Below, piece by piece: positions 24,937-32,820 of a stretch of 45,485 nt of DNA. This DNA comes from Methanomassiliicoccus sp. UBA6 (GTDB lineage Archaea > Thermoplasmatota > Thermoplasmata > Methanomassiliicoccales > Methanomassiliicoccaceae): contig DAVH01000021.1 in NCBI GenBank assembly GCA_002508545.1, positions 698 to 46,182 of the forward strand, given 5' to 3'. Under the pieces are notes generated by a model. The model was not told the origin of the DNA, ran no database searches, and was given only the letters and a program-made list of their open reading frames with translations. The stretch's first letter is position 1. The number at the start of each line of letters is the position of its first letter. A program made the translations under genes and the position numbers.

Positions 24937-25074
24937 TCACCCTGCCTCGTCCGCCCGGATGGAGGAGTTGGGCGCGACGTACACGCCGTCGCCGATGGTG
25001 ACGTCACCCAGTATGGTGGCGGAGCGGTCAGTGAACGCGCTCCGACTTATCTTCGGTGTTCCGAGCTCCAGCAT
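24937..25074 (-). pseudogene. Truncated gamma-class carbonic anhydrase / hexapeptide-repeat fragment
   Basis: This 45-residue frame contains 'SAFTDRSATILGDVTIGDG' and then 'VYVAPNSSIRADE', the N-terminal hexapeptide-repeat coil and the conserved 'SIRADE' of gamma-carbonic anhydrases (Cam/CamH; in Methanosarcina Cam, 'ASIRSDEG'). It then ends AG-stop. The metal-binding histidines of this family come later, so the piece cannot be active alone. The HTH gene begins 8 bases downstream, so no remainder is present. It is either a deletion remnant or a short structural leftover that still carries a start codon. I call it a pseudogene by inference. Confidence 0.6.
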
Positions 25075-25202
25075 TGTGTTGTCCGGCCCACTTAACGGCT
25101 ACGTGTTATTAAGGTTTATGACTAATTATGAAAGATTATGAGAATTGTCGTTCCAGCGACCACCGACGCATCGTTGTGGAAATGACCGGACGGTGCTGCT
25201 CA

Positions 25203-25478
25203 TCAGATCTTGAACCCGGGGAGCTCGTCGAACAGCTCGCCGTACATCTTCGAGAACAGGCCGATGTACTCCTCCGCCTTCGGCGTGGTGGCATAGCTCG
25301 TTCGATCGCCCCTGTCCTCAAGCCTTAGATAATCCTTCCCTACCAGGAAGCCCAGGTGCTGTTGACCTATCTTGGAGTTGAGGTCGCAGCGGTTGATGAT
25401 GTTCGTGAAGCTCTTCGGCTCTCGGCAATAAACCAGGATCTCCCAGTAGATCTCATAGGAGGAGCGCCTTCCCTTCAT
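25203..25478 (-). CDS. Small archaeal winged-helix regulator
   Basis: A 91-residue protein. 'EIYWEILVYCREPKSFTNIINRCDLNSKIGQQHLGFLVGKDYL' fits the winged-helix pattern of small archaeal regulators (similar to PF14947), and 'YATTPKAEEYIGLFSKMYGEL' is the closing helix. ATG 25478 directly follows the stop of the membrane-protein gene upstream, so the two are coupled. It might act with that membrane protein as a sensing pair; that is inference. Confidence 0.75.
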   Translation of the reverse strand: MKGRRSSYEIYWEILVYCREPKSFTNIINRCDLNSKIGQQHLGFLVGKDYLRLEDRGDRTSYATTPKAEEYIGLFSKMYGELFDELPGFKI

Positions 25479-26114
25479 TCAGATGCCCTCCAGCTTTTGC
25501 CTCAGGACATCCTCGATCTTGGCCGCCTCTTCCATCCTGGCGTCCCAGACCTTGGAATAAAGGGAAAAATAGCGGGCGGTGATCAACCCCGCCACGCCCA
25601 CCGCGACCGCGATGCCTCCGTTGATCAGATGGTCGATGTTGTCCAGGACGAAACCGGAGGACTGGATCGCATCCAGTTCAGCGATTATGAGGAATCCGCC
25701 CAGCAGGATAAGGAGCACCCCGCTGATCGCGCCCAGGACCTTCATCCTCGCTATCAGAGGCCGGTTCCCCCGGTAGAGCGCCGTCATCTTGATCATCAGC
25801 GCGGTGATGGCAACATCCCCGGCCTCGCCCTTGGGCGGATGCCTGTTGGCATTGTAGATGTTCGTCACGCCCTTCGTGAGATCGAACGATTGGATGAGCC
25901 AATACGCACCGCACGCCACGGCCGCCGCGCCGAGGAGCGCAAGGGCGGAGGAAGGGGTGAAGATGTCACCGGATCGCGCCCCCTGTATCAGTATCGTCAC
26001 GCTCACCGCGATGCCCAGGCCTATGGCCCCGAAAACGGCCAACATATTCAGCATGATGAGCCCGAAGAAGCTGCGCAGCTCGCTCCTGAACTTATTCTCT
26101 GTCTTGTTCTTCAT
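25479..26114 (-). CDS. Four-helix membrane protein of unknown function
   Basis: A 211-residue protein with four hydrophobic segments: near residues 17-43, 54-75, 120-145 and 160-182. Charged loops and a coiled C-terminal tail ('RMEEAAKIEDVLRQKLEGI') complete it. No family is recognised. ATG 26114 is preferred because GGTGA lies 8 bases upstream; a GTG at 26126 is in frame. It is joined to the winged-helix gene with no gap. The C-terminal tail facing the cytoplasm could contact the regulator. Confidence 0.7.
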   Translation of the reverse strand: MKNKTENKFRSELRSFFGLIMLNMLAVFGAIGLGIAVSVTILIQGARSGDIFTPSSALALLGAAAVACGAYWLIQSFDLTKGVTNIYNANRHPPKGEAGDVAITALMIKMTALYRGNRPLIARMKVLGAISGVLLILLGGFLIIAELDAIQSSGFVLDNIDHLINGGIAVAVGVAGLITARYFSLYSKVWDARMEEAAKIEDVLRQKLEGI

Positions 26115-26278
26115 GTGGCATTTCACCGTATCATGGCGATGGCCGGCTAAGGGTATCTAGACCCAGGAAACTAAGTTACATAATATAAATCGTGCAGCGG
26201 AGTTGGCCAGTGCATCTGGCTACATCATTGCATCGAACCATGTGGGAGCTAGGTGGATATCCAAGAGCCCTTCTAATA

Positions 26279-26309
26279 TTTTTATATCGCGCGAAACCAT
26301 TTTAATATC
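26279..26309 (+). promoter_or_regulatory. Two TATA-like boxes before the zinc-ribbon membrane gene
   Basis: TTTTTATATC (26279-26288) and TTTTAATATC (26300-26309) lie 60-90 bases before the GTG start at 26371 in a strongly AT-rich gap of 256 bases. The rest of the gap holds a minus-strand TATATTATG-like element for the opposite gene and no coding sequence. Confidence 0.35.
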
Positions 26310-26370
26310 TCACGGCATCCATCACTTGGATCGGAGAGAACAAACCTGATTTGAGGTGGGGGAAGGACAG

Positions 26371-27462
26371 GTGTTTTGTCATAACTGTGGAAAGCAGCAA
26401 TCTGAGGAGGCACGGTTCTGCACAGCCTGCGGTTCAAGATTGCCCATGGATCTTCACGGGCATGAAGCGCCGATAAAGCCTCGATCGAGAAGGAGCGGGG
26501 ACGAGAACAAATACGCATTACCCACCCATGCGAAGGAGTTCGGGAACCCGGCCGCAGCATCGAAAGCCGTGCCGACAACATGCCGCCGCTGTGGCCTGCC
26601 TCTGCCAAAAGATCAAATTGAGGCGAATATTCGCGCCCGAAAGGCCGATCTTTACAACACCAGGACAGCCCTGGTGTTGTTCTTGATTCTCTTGGCTGGC
26701 TTAGCGATGGTGTTTTTCTCGATCGGCGAGCTGCGGTTCACATCAGCGTTGTTCAGCCAGGCCATGTTCTATCTTTTCCTCGTCGGGGTTTTCCTGTCTG
26801 CTTATCCGTTTCTGATCCTAGCAATGAAGGGCACCCGATTGTTCAAGAATATAGAGGGGACCAGCTACTATTGCCCCAGCTGTCTGAAGACAATAAAGGA
26901 TGACCAAGGGACAGTATCGGGCGACAGGGACCTCCCGACCATCCTTGCATCGGGGCGATCGAAGCACTACGAGAACGACGTAAAACCGGATCGCAAAGGG
27001 CTTGTTTTTCTGATGATCGGCATCCTGGTCCCCGGCCTGATCTTCGGCTGGCTCTATGGCGCATATGTGAAGGGGTTCGACTTTCAAGCGAACCTCGAAG
27101 CTACCCTATTCTCCATGGCCCTCGTCGCGGGCATCCTCTTGTTCGTTTCATCGAGGTTTGTTACTCCCAGATCAGTTGATATCGAACCGAACGGCGTCAT
27201 CGTGGAATCGAAGAGGGGGCGCCGAAAAACCATCCACTTCGATAAGATTACTTGGCTCAATATTGTGATGGACGTACAACAGCTCAAGGATTATCAAAAT
27301 GCCACGGGAACCATCGATGTCGGGCGTGGGGGAATCTTTCAGATGAACTATCGGATAAAAAGGGAGATAGCTCTTGAGATCAGAGAGGCTTACCGAGCCT
27401 GCCGTGGTGTCTACCCACCAAATGGGTTGGACGTGAAACCAGATGTTAAAAGAGGCAGATGA
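26371..27462 (+). CDS. Zinc-ribbon membrane protein
   Basis: A 363-residue protein. An N-terminal zinc ribbon (C3-x2-C6 and C17-x2-C20, 'FCHNCGKQQSEEARFCTACG') is followed by a second pair ('CRRCGLPL', later 'CPSCLKTI') and about four membrane segments ('ALVLFLILLAGLAMVFF', 'MFYLFLVGVFLSAYPFLIL', 'GLVFLMIGILVPGLIFGW', 'MALVAGILLFVSSRF'). A beta-rich PH-like tail ('IVESKRGRRKTIHFDKITWL') ends it. GTG 26371 has GGGGAAGGA upstream; GTG 26356 is an alternative. The gene looks less GC-rich than its neighbours. No family function is known to me. Confidence 0.65.
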   Translation: MFCHNCGKQQSEEARFCTACGSRLPMDLHGHEAPIKPRSRRSGDENKYALPTHAKEFGNPAAASKAVPTTCRRCGLPLPKDQIEANIRARKADLYNTRTALVLFLILLAGLAMVFFSIGELRFTSALFSQAMFYLFLVGVFLSAYPFLILAMKGTRLFKNIEGTSYYCPSCLKTIKDDQGTVSGDRDLPTILASGRSKHYENDVKPDRKGLVFLMIGILVPGLIFGWLYGAYVKGFDFQANLEATLFSMALVAGILLFVSSRFVTPRSVDIEPNGVIVESKRGRRKTIHFDKITWLNIVMDVQQLKDYQNATGTIDVGRGGIFQMNYRIKREIALEIREAYRACRGVYPPNGLDVKPDVKRGR

Positions 27463-27470
27463 GCCAGTGT

Positions 27471-27956
27471 TCAGGAAATCAGTAGTTCCTCATCCAGCTC
27501 CACCGGCATCATGATCTTGGCGTAGAGGACGGTGACGCCGCCCACCACCTCGGGCATCTTTGAGTATATCTCGATCGACGGCCCGGTGACGCGGTATCCC
27601 TTCTCCTCTATCCAGTCACCCAGCGTCTTGTACGCTTTGGAATACTCCTCGCTGGGGCCTTTGAACGACAGGGTCGCGACCTTCATGGACGGCAACGGCC
27701 TGATCATCACTCTGCCCGCCGCCCTGGCCCCGCCCTTGAAGGTGATGGCGACGTCGCTCCTGCACTCGTCCCTCGGCACCTCGTTCGGATCGTCGTAGTA
27801 GATGCCCATCGGGTGGAACCCCGGCATCACCTTCTGCTCCTTGGCCCAGCCGTAGAGCCTGGGGATGAGCTCGTCCCAGGGTATCTGGTCGTACGGACCG
27901 CGGTGCTCGATATAGGCTAGCATGGCCTCCTTGCGCTCCTCGAACCTCGGCCTCAT
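27471..27956 (-). CDS. GyrI-like / effector-binding domain protein
   Basis: A 161-residue protein of the GyrI-like small-molecule-binding fold. The repeated pattern 'YIEHRGPYDQIPWDELIPRLYGWA' and 'TLSFKGPSEEYSKAYKTLGDWIEEKGY' shows the two half-domains. 'PMGIYYDDPNEVPRDECRSDVAI' is the family's characteristic segment. Such domains bind hydrophobic or cationic ligands, alone or fused to AraC/MerR regulators. There is no DNA-binding domain here. ATG 27956 has GGGGAGGAGAG just before it. It converges with the zinc-ribbon gene, 8 bases apart. Confidence 0.82.
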   Translation of the reverse strand: MRPRFEERKEAMLAYIEHRGPYDQIPWDELIPRLYGWAKEQKVMPGFHPMGIYYDDPNEVPRDECRSDVAITFKGGARAAGRVMIRPLPSMKVATLSFKGPSEEYSKAYKTLGDWIEEKGYRVTGPSIEIYSKMPEVVGGVTVLYAKIMMPVELDEELLIS

Positions 27957-28136
27957 CTCTCTCCTCCCCGACAGTATGGGCAGGGACGATGTTAATCGTT
28001 CGGACCACCGTTCTCGATCGAGCACTTAGCGGACCGCCGGGTTCGGGCTCGTGACCTCAGCGCCATGTCCAGAGTGTTCCGGGGACGCAGGCAGAACGCC
28101 TTTATCCCGCGCTCGCCAATATCGCACCGGAAGGAC

Positions 28137-28376
28137 ATGGACCGCAAATCAAGGCACGGAAGATTGGTCCGCAAGCGTTGCCGGGGAGATGTGGAGGAGC
28201 GCCTGGTCCGCCTGGAGGCGAGGGTGGAGCGGCTGGAGCGGGAGGCCGGCGTGGAGCGGGCGAGCGGGGACGAACCGATCGAGTGCTCGTGCTGCGATGA
28301 CCTCATCGGATGCCTGAGCGACTGCGTGACCGATGTGAAAGCACTAAGGAAGAGGGTGAGGGATGCCCGGTCCTAG
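28137..28376 (+). CDS. Small basic coiled-coil Cys-cluster protein, possible antitoxin
   Basis: A 79-residue protein in three parts. The N-terminus is strongly basic ('RKSRHGRLVRKRCRGD'). A coiled-coil helix follows ('VEERLVRLEARVERLEREAG'). A Cys cluster of CSCC, then C and C within 13 residues ('ECSCCDDLIGCLSDC') could bind zinc. It overlaps the PIN-domain gene by 14 bases, the layout usual for toxin-antitoxin pairs, but the sequence matches no antitoxin family that I know. ATG 28137 is chosen because GGAAGG precedes it and TTTATC is about 38 bases upstream. The stop is TAG. Confidence 0.55.
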   Translation: MDRKSRHGRLVRKRCRGDVEERLVRLEARVERLEREAGVERASGDEPIECSCCDDLIGCLSDCVTDVKALRKRVRDARS

Positions 28377-28884
28377 GCCCGTGGTCATCGATACCAACGT
28401 CATCATCGACGCCTTCGTGCGCTCCAGGGACGCCCGCAGCCGGGGGTCCGTCGAGCTTCTCAGGGGAGTGGAGAACGGCACATTCCTCGGCATACTCCCA
28501 ACCCCGGTGCTGGTCGAGATCTACTACGTGGTGCTGGACGTGACCAAGGACCCTGGAAGGGCGAAAAAGACGCTGAACAAGCTGCTGGCGCTCCCGAACA
28601 TCCGAGTGCAGTCGGTGGATAGGGAGCACGCCATGGTCGCCGTCGAGCTCATCAGAGAGAGCAACTACTTCCGGCTGGGCAAGGGGGACAAGCTCGGCCG
28701 CCGGTCGGAGGGGCTGTCCATGGTGGACTCCCTCATTCTGGCGATCGGGAGGACAATCCCCGGGGCGGTGGTCTGCTCCAGCGAGAGCCGGTTCTCCCAG
28801 GTGCGGTCCGTCCGGACGATGAGGCCGATGGAGCTGGTGAAGCGGTTTGGGGGCCAGGCCCCGGTCAGTGCCGGAACACCCTGA
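28363..28884 (+). CDS. PIN-domain protein (possible VapC-like ribonuclease)
   Basis: A 173-residue PIN-domain protein. 'VVIDTNVIIDAF' gives the first acidic residue D10, 'LVEIYYVV' the second (E52), and 'MVDSLILAIG' the third (D122). At the usual fourth position the sequence is 'SSESRF', so a glutamate may stand in for aspartate. PIN domains cleave RNA with metal. It begins inside the preceding small gene and overlaps the end of purH, on the other strand, by 20 bases. A toxin role is possible; an rRNA- or tRNA-processing role is also possible. Confidence 0.82.
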   Translation: MPGPRPVVIDTNVIIDAFVRSRDARSRGSVELLRGVENGTFLGILPTPVLVEIYYVVLDVTKDPGRAKKTLNKLLALPNIRVQSVDREHAMVAVELIRESNYFRLGKGDKLGRRSEGLSMVDSLILAIGRTIPGAVVCSSESRFSQVRSVRTMRPMELVKRFGGQAPVSAGTP

Positions 28885-30421
28885 CCCCGGTGAACACCAT
28901 GGCCATGTTGTGCTCGTTGGCGGCGTCGATGACCTCCTGGTCCCGGATGCTCCCGCCGGGCTGGATGATCGCCGTGGCGCCGGCCTTGGCCGCCTCGTCC
29001 ACGCCGTCGCGGAACGGGAAGAAGGCGTCCGACGCGATCACCGAGCCCTTGGCGTTCTCCCCGGCCTTGTGGGCGGCGATGAACGACGAGTCGACCCGGG
29101 ACATCTGACCGGCGCCGATGCCGACCACCCTCTCACCCTTGGCCAGGATGACGGTGTTGGACCAGATGTGCTTGCATATCCGGTTGGCGAAGAGCATGGC
29201 CTTGACCTCCTCGGGGGTCGGCGCGCGCTTGGTGACCACCCTGAGGTTCGCCTCCGTGACCTGGGTATTGTCGGCGGTCTGGACCAGCATGCCTCCCTTG
29301 ATGTACTTCATCTTGACCTTCGGCGCGTCGGCGAGGGTGATGGGTCCGGGCGTGGTCATAAGCCGGATGTTCTTCTTCTTGCTCAGCAGCTCCAGCGCCG
29401 CGGGGTCGAAGGACGGCGCGAACACGATCTCCACGAAGTGCTTGGATATCTCCTCCGCGGTGCGCATGTCGCACTCCCGGTTGAGGCCTATGACGCAGCC
29501 GAAGGCAGCCAGCGGGTCGACGTTGTAGGCGACCATGAACGCATCGTAGATGTTATCGTCGCAGGCGATGCCGCAGGGGTTGGTGTGCTTGATCACCACC
29601 GCGCAGGCGCGGTCCTCGAACTCCCTCAGCAGGGAGAGCGCGGACTCGATGTCGAGGATGTTGTTGAACGACAGCTCCTTGCCGTGCAGCTGCTTCATCT
29701 TGGAGACCGCCACGCCGGTGACGAAGGGGTCCCCGTAGAACGCCGCCTGCTGGCTCGGGTTCTCGCCGTAACGCAGGTCCTGGACCTTCTCCATGCCCAC
29801 CGTCAGGGCGCCGGGGAACTGGGGCCCCGGGAACTCGCCCGCGAGGTGCTGGGCGATCATCGCGTCATAGTGGGCGGTGGAGCGGAACGCCTCCAGCATC
29901 AGGGCCTTGAGCGTCTCGTTCCCGATGCTTCCCCCACTGACGCTCATCTCCTCGAGCAGAGGACCGTAGCGCGCCGGATCGGTGACCACGGCGACGGCCT
30001 CGTAGTTCTTCGCCGCCGCCCGGATCATCGACGGGCCGCCGATGTCGATGTTCTCGATGACCTCGTCCAGCGTTACGCCGGGCTTGAGCACGGTGTCCCG
30101 GAAGGGATAGAGGTTCACCACCACCATGTCGATCTTCTTGACCTTGAGCTTCTCCAGCTGCCCCATGTGCTCCGGGTGGTCCCTTCGGGCGAGCAGCGCG
30201 GCATGGATGTTGGGGTGCAGGGTCTTGACGCGGCCGTCCATCATCTCCGGGAAGCCGGTGACGTCGGATATGCTGACCGTCTTGATTCCATTGCGCTCGA
30301 GGAGCAGCGCGGTACCTCCAGTGGAGATTATCTCAACACCGTGGTCCTTCAGTCCGCGAGCGAAATCGACGATACCGTCCTTGTTGGACACGCTTATCAG
30401 GGCGCGTTCGATCTTGACCAA
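28865..30421 (-). CDS. purH: Bifunctional AICAR transformylase / IMP cyclohydrolase
   Basis: A 518-residue PurH. The N-terminal IMP cyclohydrolase domain (MGS-like fold, 'RALISVSNKDGIVDFARGL', 'VKTLHPNIHAALLARRD') is followed by the AICAR transformylase domain with the catalytic 'VIKHTNPCGIA' near residue 284. It uses 10-formyl-H4F, the product of Fhs in this window, for the last two steps of IMP synthesis. The start is TTG 30421: GGAGG lies 7 bases before it, and the ATG at 30426 is out of frame. Length matches the family. Confidence 0.96.
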   Translation of the reverse strand: MVKIERALISVSNKDGIVDFARGLKDHGVEIISTGGTALLLERNGIKTVSISDVTGFPEMMDGRVKTLHPNIHAALLARRDHPEHMGQLEKLKVKKIDMVVVNLYPFRDTVLKPGVTLDEVIENIDIGGPSMIRAAAKNYEAVAVVTDPARYGPLLEEMSVSGGSIGNETLKALMLEAFRSTAHYDAMIAQHLAGEFPGPQFPGALTVGMEKVQDLRYGENPSQQAAFYGDPFVTGVAVSKMKQLHGKELSFNNILDIESALSLLREFEDRACAVVIKHTNPCGIACDDNIYDAFMVAYNVDPLAAFGCVIGLNRECDMRTAEEISKHFVEIVFAPSFDPAALELLSKKKNIRLMTTPGPITLADAPKVKMKYIKGGMLVQTADNTQVTEANLRVVTKRAPTPEEVKAMLFANRICKHIWSNTVILAKGERVVGIGAGQMSRVDSSFIAAHKAGENAKGSVIASDAFFPFRDGVDEAAKAGATAIIQPGGSIRDQEVIDAANEHNMAMVFTGVRVFRH

Positions 30422-30505
30422 GTCATAGCCTCCAAAGCGAGTGAGGCAAGCTGACAGAACAGTTTGCCGAGGGAATATCCCGAAGCTGTTAATGAAGGTT
30501 GTTGG

Positions 30506-30527
30506 CCGCGAGGGACGTTCCCCGCGG
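30506..30527 (-). terminator. GC-rich hairpin between the acidic-protein gene and purH
   Basis: CCGCG-A-GGGA (30506-30515) pairs with TCCC-CGCGG (30519-30527) with one bulged A. It follows the stop of the minus-strand gene at 30538. There is no good T-run after it on the minus strand, so it could instead be an mRNA structure before purH. Confidence 0.3.
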
Positions 30528-30537
30528 CGAGGAGGGC

Positions 30538-30879
30538 TCAGAGCTCTTGGGCCTCTCTTACCGCGCCCGAGCTCTCCAGTAGCCTGAACAGCTCCACCAG
30601 GGGCAGGGCCACGGTCATCTTGTCCAGCATGATGTATATATCGCCTTCCGAGAGGAACAGGTCGGCCACCTGGCGCTGGAACTCTCCCGGGGTGAAGCTG
30701 GACACCCAGTCGAGCACTCTCTGCTCCTCCTCCGGGCCGTCCTCGGGCTCGCCGAACGCAACGTCCACCACGGCGTCCTCGGCCATCGGCAGCTGCCCTT
30801 CCTCCTCGCCCTCTTCGAGCTCCTCCTCTTCCTGGCCCTCTTCCTCGTTCCGCTCTTCATCATCGTAATCGCGTGGCAT
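30538..30879 (-). CDS. Acidic hypothetical protein
   Basis: A 113-residue protein. The first 45 residues are nearly all Glu, Asp and Gly ('DDEERNEEEGQEEEELEEGE') and surely disordered. The rest is a compact helical domain ('VLDWVSSFTPGEFQRQVADLFL', 'IYIMLDKMTVALPLVELFRLLESSG'). No family is recognised. It lies 116 bases upstream of purH on the same strand. An RNA polymerase- or nucleoid-associated role is conceivable from the acidic tail, but nothing here proves it. Confidence 0.55.
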   Translation of the reverse strand: MPRDYDDEERNEEEGQEEEELEEGEEEGQLPMAEDAVVDVAFGEPEDGPEEEQRVLDWVSSFTPGEFQRQVADLFLSEGDIYIMLDKMTVALPLVELFRLLESSGAVREAQEL

Positions 30880-30987
30880 TTCGCCTCACCGAGCTTGACC
30901 TATCCTGTCCCGGCCATAACTACTTTGGGGCTTATGGCAGCCTTCGGCATCCACGGCGGCCCTGGCCGGCACGGCCGGGCAGATATC

Positions 30988-30997
30988 CTTTTATTAG
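30988..30997 (+). promoter_or_regulatory. TATA-like box, near-leaderless promoter of acsE
   Basis: CTTTTATTAG is centred about 32 bases before ATG 31025, and no Shine-Dalgarno-like sequence precedes the ATG. Confidence 0.45.
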
Positions 30998-31024
30998 ATA
31001 GCGACTTTGTTCGCAGCGATATTC

Positions 31025-31801
31025 ATGCTCATCATCTCAGAAAGGATCAACGGACTGTTCACCTCGGTGGGGAAGGCGATCGACCATCGTGACTCCAAGT
31101 TCATTCAGGACCTCGCGGTGCGCCAGGTCGAGCACGGCGCCCAGGCCCTGGATGTCAACGTCGGTCCGGGCCGGGAGGACGGCCCGGCGGCCATGGAGTG
31201 GCTTGTGAGGACGGTGCAGGAGGTGATCTCCGTGCCCCTGTCGCTGGACACCTCCGGCCCCAAGACCATGGAGGCGGGGCTCAAGGCCGCGAACAACAAG
31301 GTCATCATGAACTCGACCACCGCGGAGGAGAAGCGCATGGACCGCTTCTTCCCGCTCTGCAAGGAGTATGACGCGGAGATCATCTGCCTGTGCATGGACG
31401 AGCGCGGCGTGCCGAACTCGGCCGACTCCCGGGCGGAGATGGCCATGCTCATGATGACCAAGGCCATGGAGCACGACATCATGCCCGACCGGCTGTACCT
31501 CGACCCCCTGGTGCTGCCGACCAGCGCGGCCCAGGACCAGGGCCGGAAGGTCATCCAGGCGGTGCAGATGTTCCAGACGTTGAACGACCCCGCGCCCCGC
31601 ACGGTCGTCGGGCTCAGCAACGTCTCCAACGGCACCAAGCAGCGCAGCCTGTTGAACCGCACCTTCCTGGCGATGCTCATGGGGGCCGGGCTCACCGCCG
31701 CCATCTGCGATCCCGAGGACGCCGAGCTCATGACCACGATCAAGGCCGGGCAGGTCCTGCTGAACGAGAGGCTGTACTGCGACGATTTCCTCAGGGATTG
31801 A
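31025..31801 (+). CDS. acsE: Methyl-H4F:corrinoid iron-sulfur protein methyltransferase
   Basis: A 258-residue pterin-binding TIM-barrel enzyme. 'LIISERINGLF' at the start, 'GAQALDVNVGPGREDG', 'PLSLDTSGPKTMEAGL', 'VIMNSTTAEEKRMDRFFPL' and 'VVGLSNVSNGTKQR' are the family's H4F-binding landmarks (the Asp in 'LDVN', the Asn in 'MNST', the Asn in 'LSNVSNG'). It moves the methyl group from 5-methyl-H4F to the cobalt of AcsC/AcsD. Length is nearly identical to Moorella AcsE. It sits alone, 17 kb from acsBDC. ATG 31025 is preferred; TTG 31007 is in frame upstream. Confidence 0.95.
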   Translation: MLIISERINGLFTSVGKAIDHRDSKFIQDLAVRQVEHGAQALDVNVGPGREDGPAAMEWLVRTVQEVISVPLSLDTSGPKTMEAGLKAANNKVIMNSTTAEEKRMDRFFPLCKEYDAEIICLCMDERGVPNSADSRAEMAMLMMTKAMEHDIMPDRLYLDPLVLPTSAAQDQGRKVIQAVQMFQTLNDPAPRTVVGLSNVSNGTKQRSLLNRTFLAMLMGAGLTAAICDPEDAELMTTIKAGQVLLNERLYCDDFLRD

Positions 31802-31867
31802 TGATAGTATAATAAACCAGGCGCGCCTGGGAAGGGGCTGCCCGGACGACGGGTAAAGGCAACGCAT

Positions 31868-32641
31868 ATGGTCGAAGAGGTAACCGATACCAACACCTAC
31901 TCGCACTCCAGGCTGAGCTGCTATGAGCAGTGCCCTCGAAAGTACCAGTACCGATATGTCGACGAGATAGAGATCGAGGAGATGCAGGGCATAGAGGCCT
32001 TCACCGGCACCCTGGTGCACCTCTCGCTCCAGCACCTGCACGAGGAGGCGGCGTCAGGGAACGTTCTCACCGCCAAGGAGCTCCTGGAGCACTTCGAGTC
32101 GATGTGGAAGGAGCGGTATGACGGGTCGTGCGTCAAGATCGTGAAGAGGGGCATGACCTGCTCCGACTACCGGATGGGGGCGAGGGTCGGCCTGCAGGCC
32201 TATTACCGCCGGTACCATCCCTTCGACGACGGAGCGGTGGTGGGGCTGGAGCATGAGGTCCGCTTCACCGTGGGCGGGAAGCACCGCTTCGTTGGCTACA
32301 TCGACATGCTGCGATCGATGGGCAACGGGGTTTACGAGGTCCACGACTTCAAGACCGGGAAGAGGCTGCCCTCGCCCGCGGACCTGCGGGCCGACCGCCA
32401 GCTGGCGCTCTACGAGATCGGCGTGCGCCAGAACTTCCCGGACGTCCGCGAGGTCCGCCTGAAATGGCACTATCTGGCCCACGACAAGGAACTCAGCTCG
32501 TCCCGGACCCCGGAGGAGCTGAGATCGCTGGAAGGCCGGGTGACCGAGCTCGTCGAGAGGATCGAGTCCGCGCCCTCCTACCCGTGCCATTGCGGACCGC
32601 TGTGCCGGTGGTGCGAGTACGCGGAAATATGCGAGAAGTAA
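31868..32641 (+). CDS. PD-(D/E)XK nuclease with an Fe-S cluster (Cas4/AddB-like)
   Basis: A 257-residue RecB-family nuclease. The motif 'SRLSCYEQCPRKYQYRYV' opens the domain (Cys18, Cys22). Active-site residues are D146 in 'GYIDML' and D160-x-K162 in 'VHDFKTGK'. The C-terminus has C246-x2-C249-x5-C255 ('LCRWCEYAEIC'), the triple-Cys part of the [4Fe-4S] cluster of Cas4 and AddB, completed by one of the N-terminal cysteines. A single-strand DNA exonuclease activity is expected. There is no CRISPR array or other cas gene nearby, so a repair or unassigned nuclease role is more likely than CRISPR. Confidence 0.88.
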   Translation: MVEEVTDTNTYSHSRLSCYEQCPRKYQYRYVDEIEIEEMQGIEAFTGTLVHLSLQHLHEEAASGNVLTAKELLEHFESMWKERYDGSCVKIVKRGMTCSDYRMGARVGLQAYYRRYHPFDDGAVVGLEHEVRFTVGGKHRFVGYIDMLRSMGNGVYEVHDFKTGKRLPSPADLRADRQLALYEIGVRQNFPDVREVRLKWHYLAHDKELSSSRTPEELRSLEGRVTELVERIESAPSYPCHCGPLCRWCEYAEICEK

Positions 32642-32701
32642 GATAATTGCGCACGTTGTTCATATAATCCAGCTATTATTATTCTCATCAATATTTTTGC
32701 T

Positions 32702-32759
32702 TTATATGAATATATAATTGCTTATCATATAAGGCGGCTAATAGTAAGTATTATAAATA
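32702..32759 (+). promoter_or_regulatory. AT-rich promoter with inverted repeat before the Cys-rich surface protein
   Basis: TTATATGA (32702-32709) and TCATATAA (32725-32732) are exact reverse complements, each preceded by a similar TTGCTT segment. TTATAAATA at 32751-32759 is a TATA-like box about 65 bases before ATG 32821. The whole gap 32642-32820 is very AT-rich. Confidence 0.5.
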
Positions 32760-32820
32760 TTTAGCTCCCAAATAATCCCAGAAACCTATTGGGGGGTTTG
32801 AAACGAAAAGTAAGACAAAG

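Noticed and set aside
25128..25328. 66-residue plus-strand open frame rich in Arg and Leu
   Set aside because: It overlaps the winged-helix gene on the minus strand and has no family-like sequence or ribosome site.
26210..26235. GCCAG / CTGGC hairpin in the gap before the zinc-ribbon membrane gene
   Set aside because: Only five pairs, no T-run, and not at the end of either flanking gene.
28847..30454. 535-codon open frame on the plus strand opposite purH
   Set aside because: purH is clearly real on the other strand; GC-rich genes often leave long open antisense frames, and this one has no family-like motif.
31868..32641. CRISPR-Cas locus because of the Cas4-like nuclease
   Set aside because: I found no repeat-spacer array and no other cas gene in the window.
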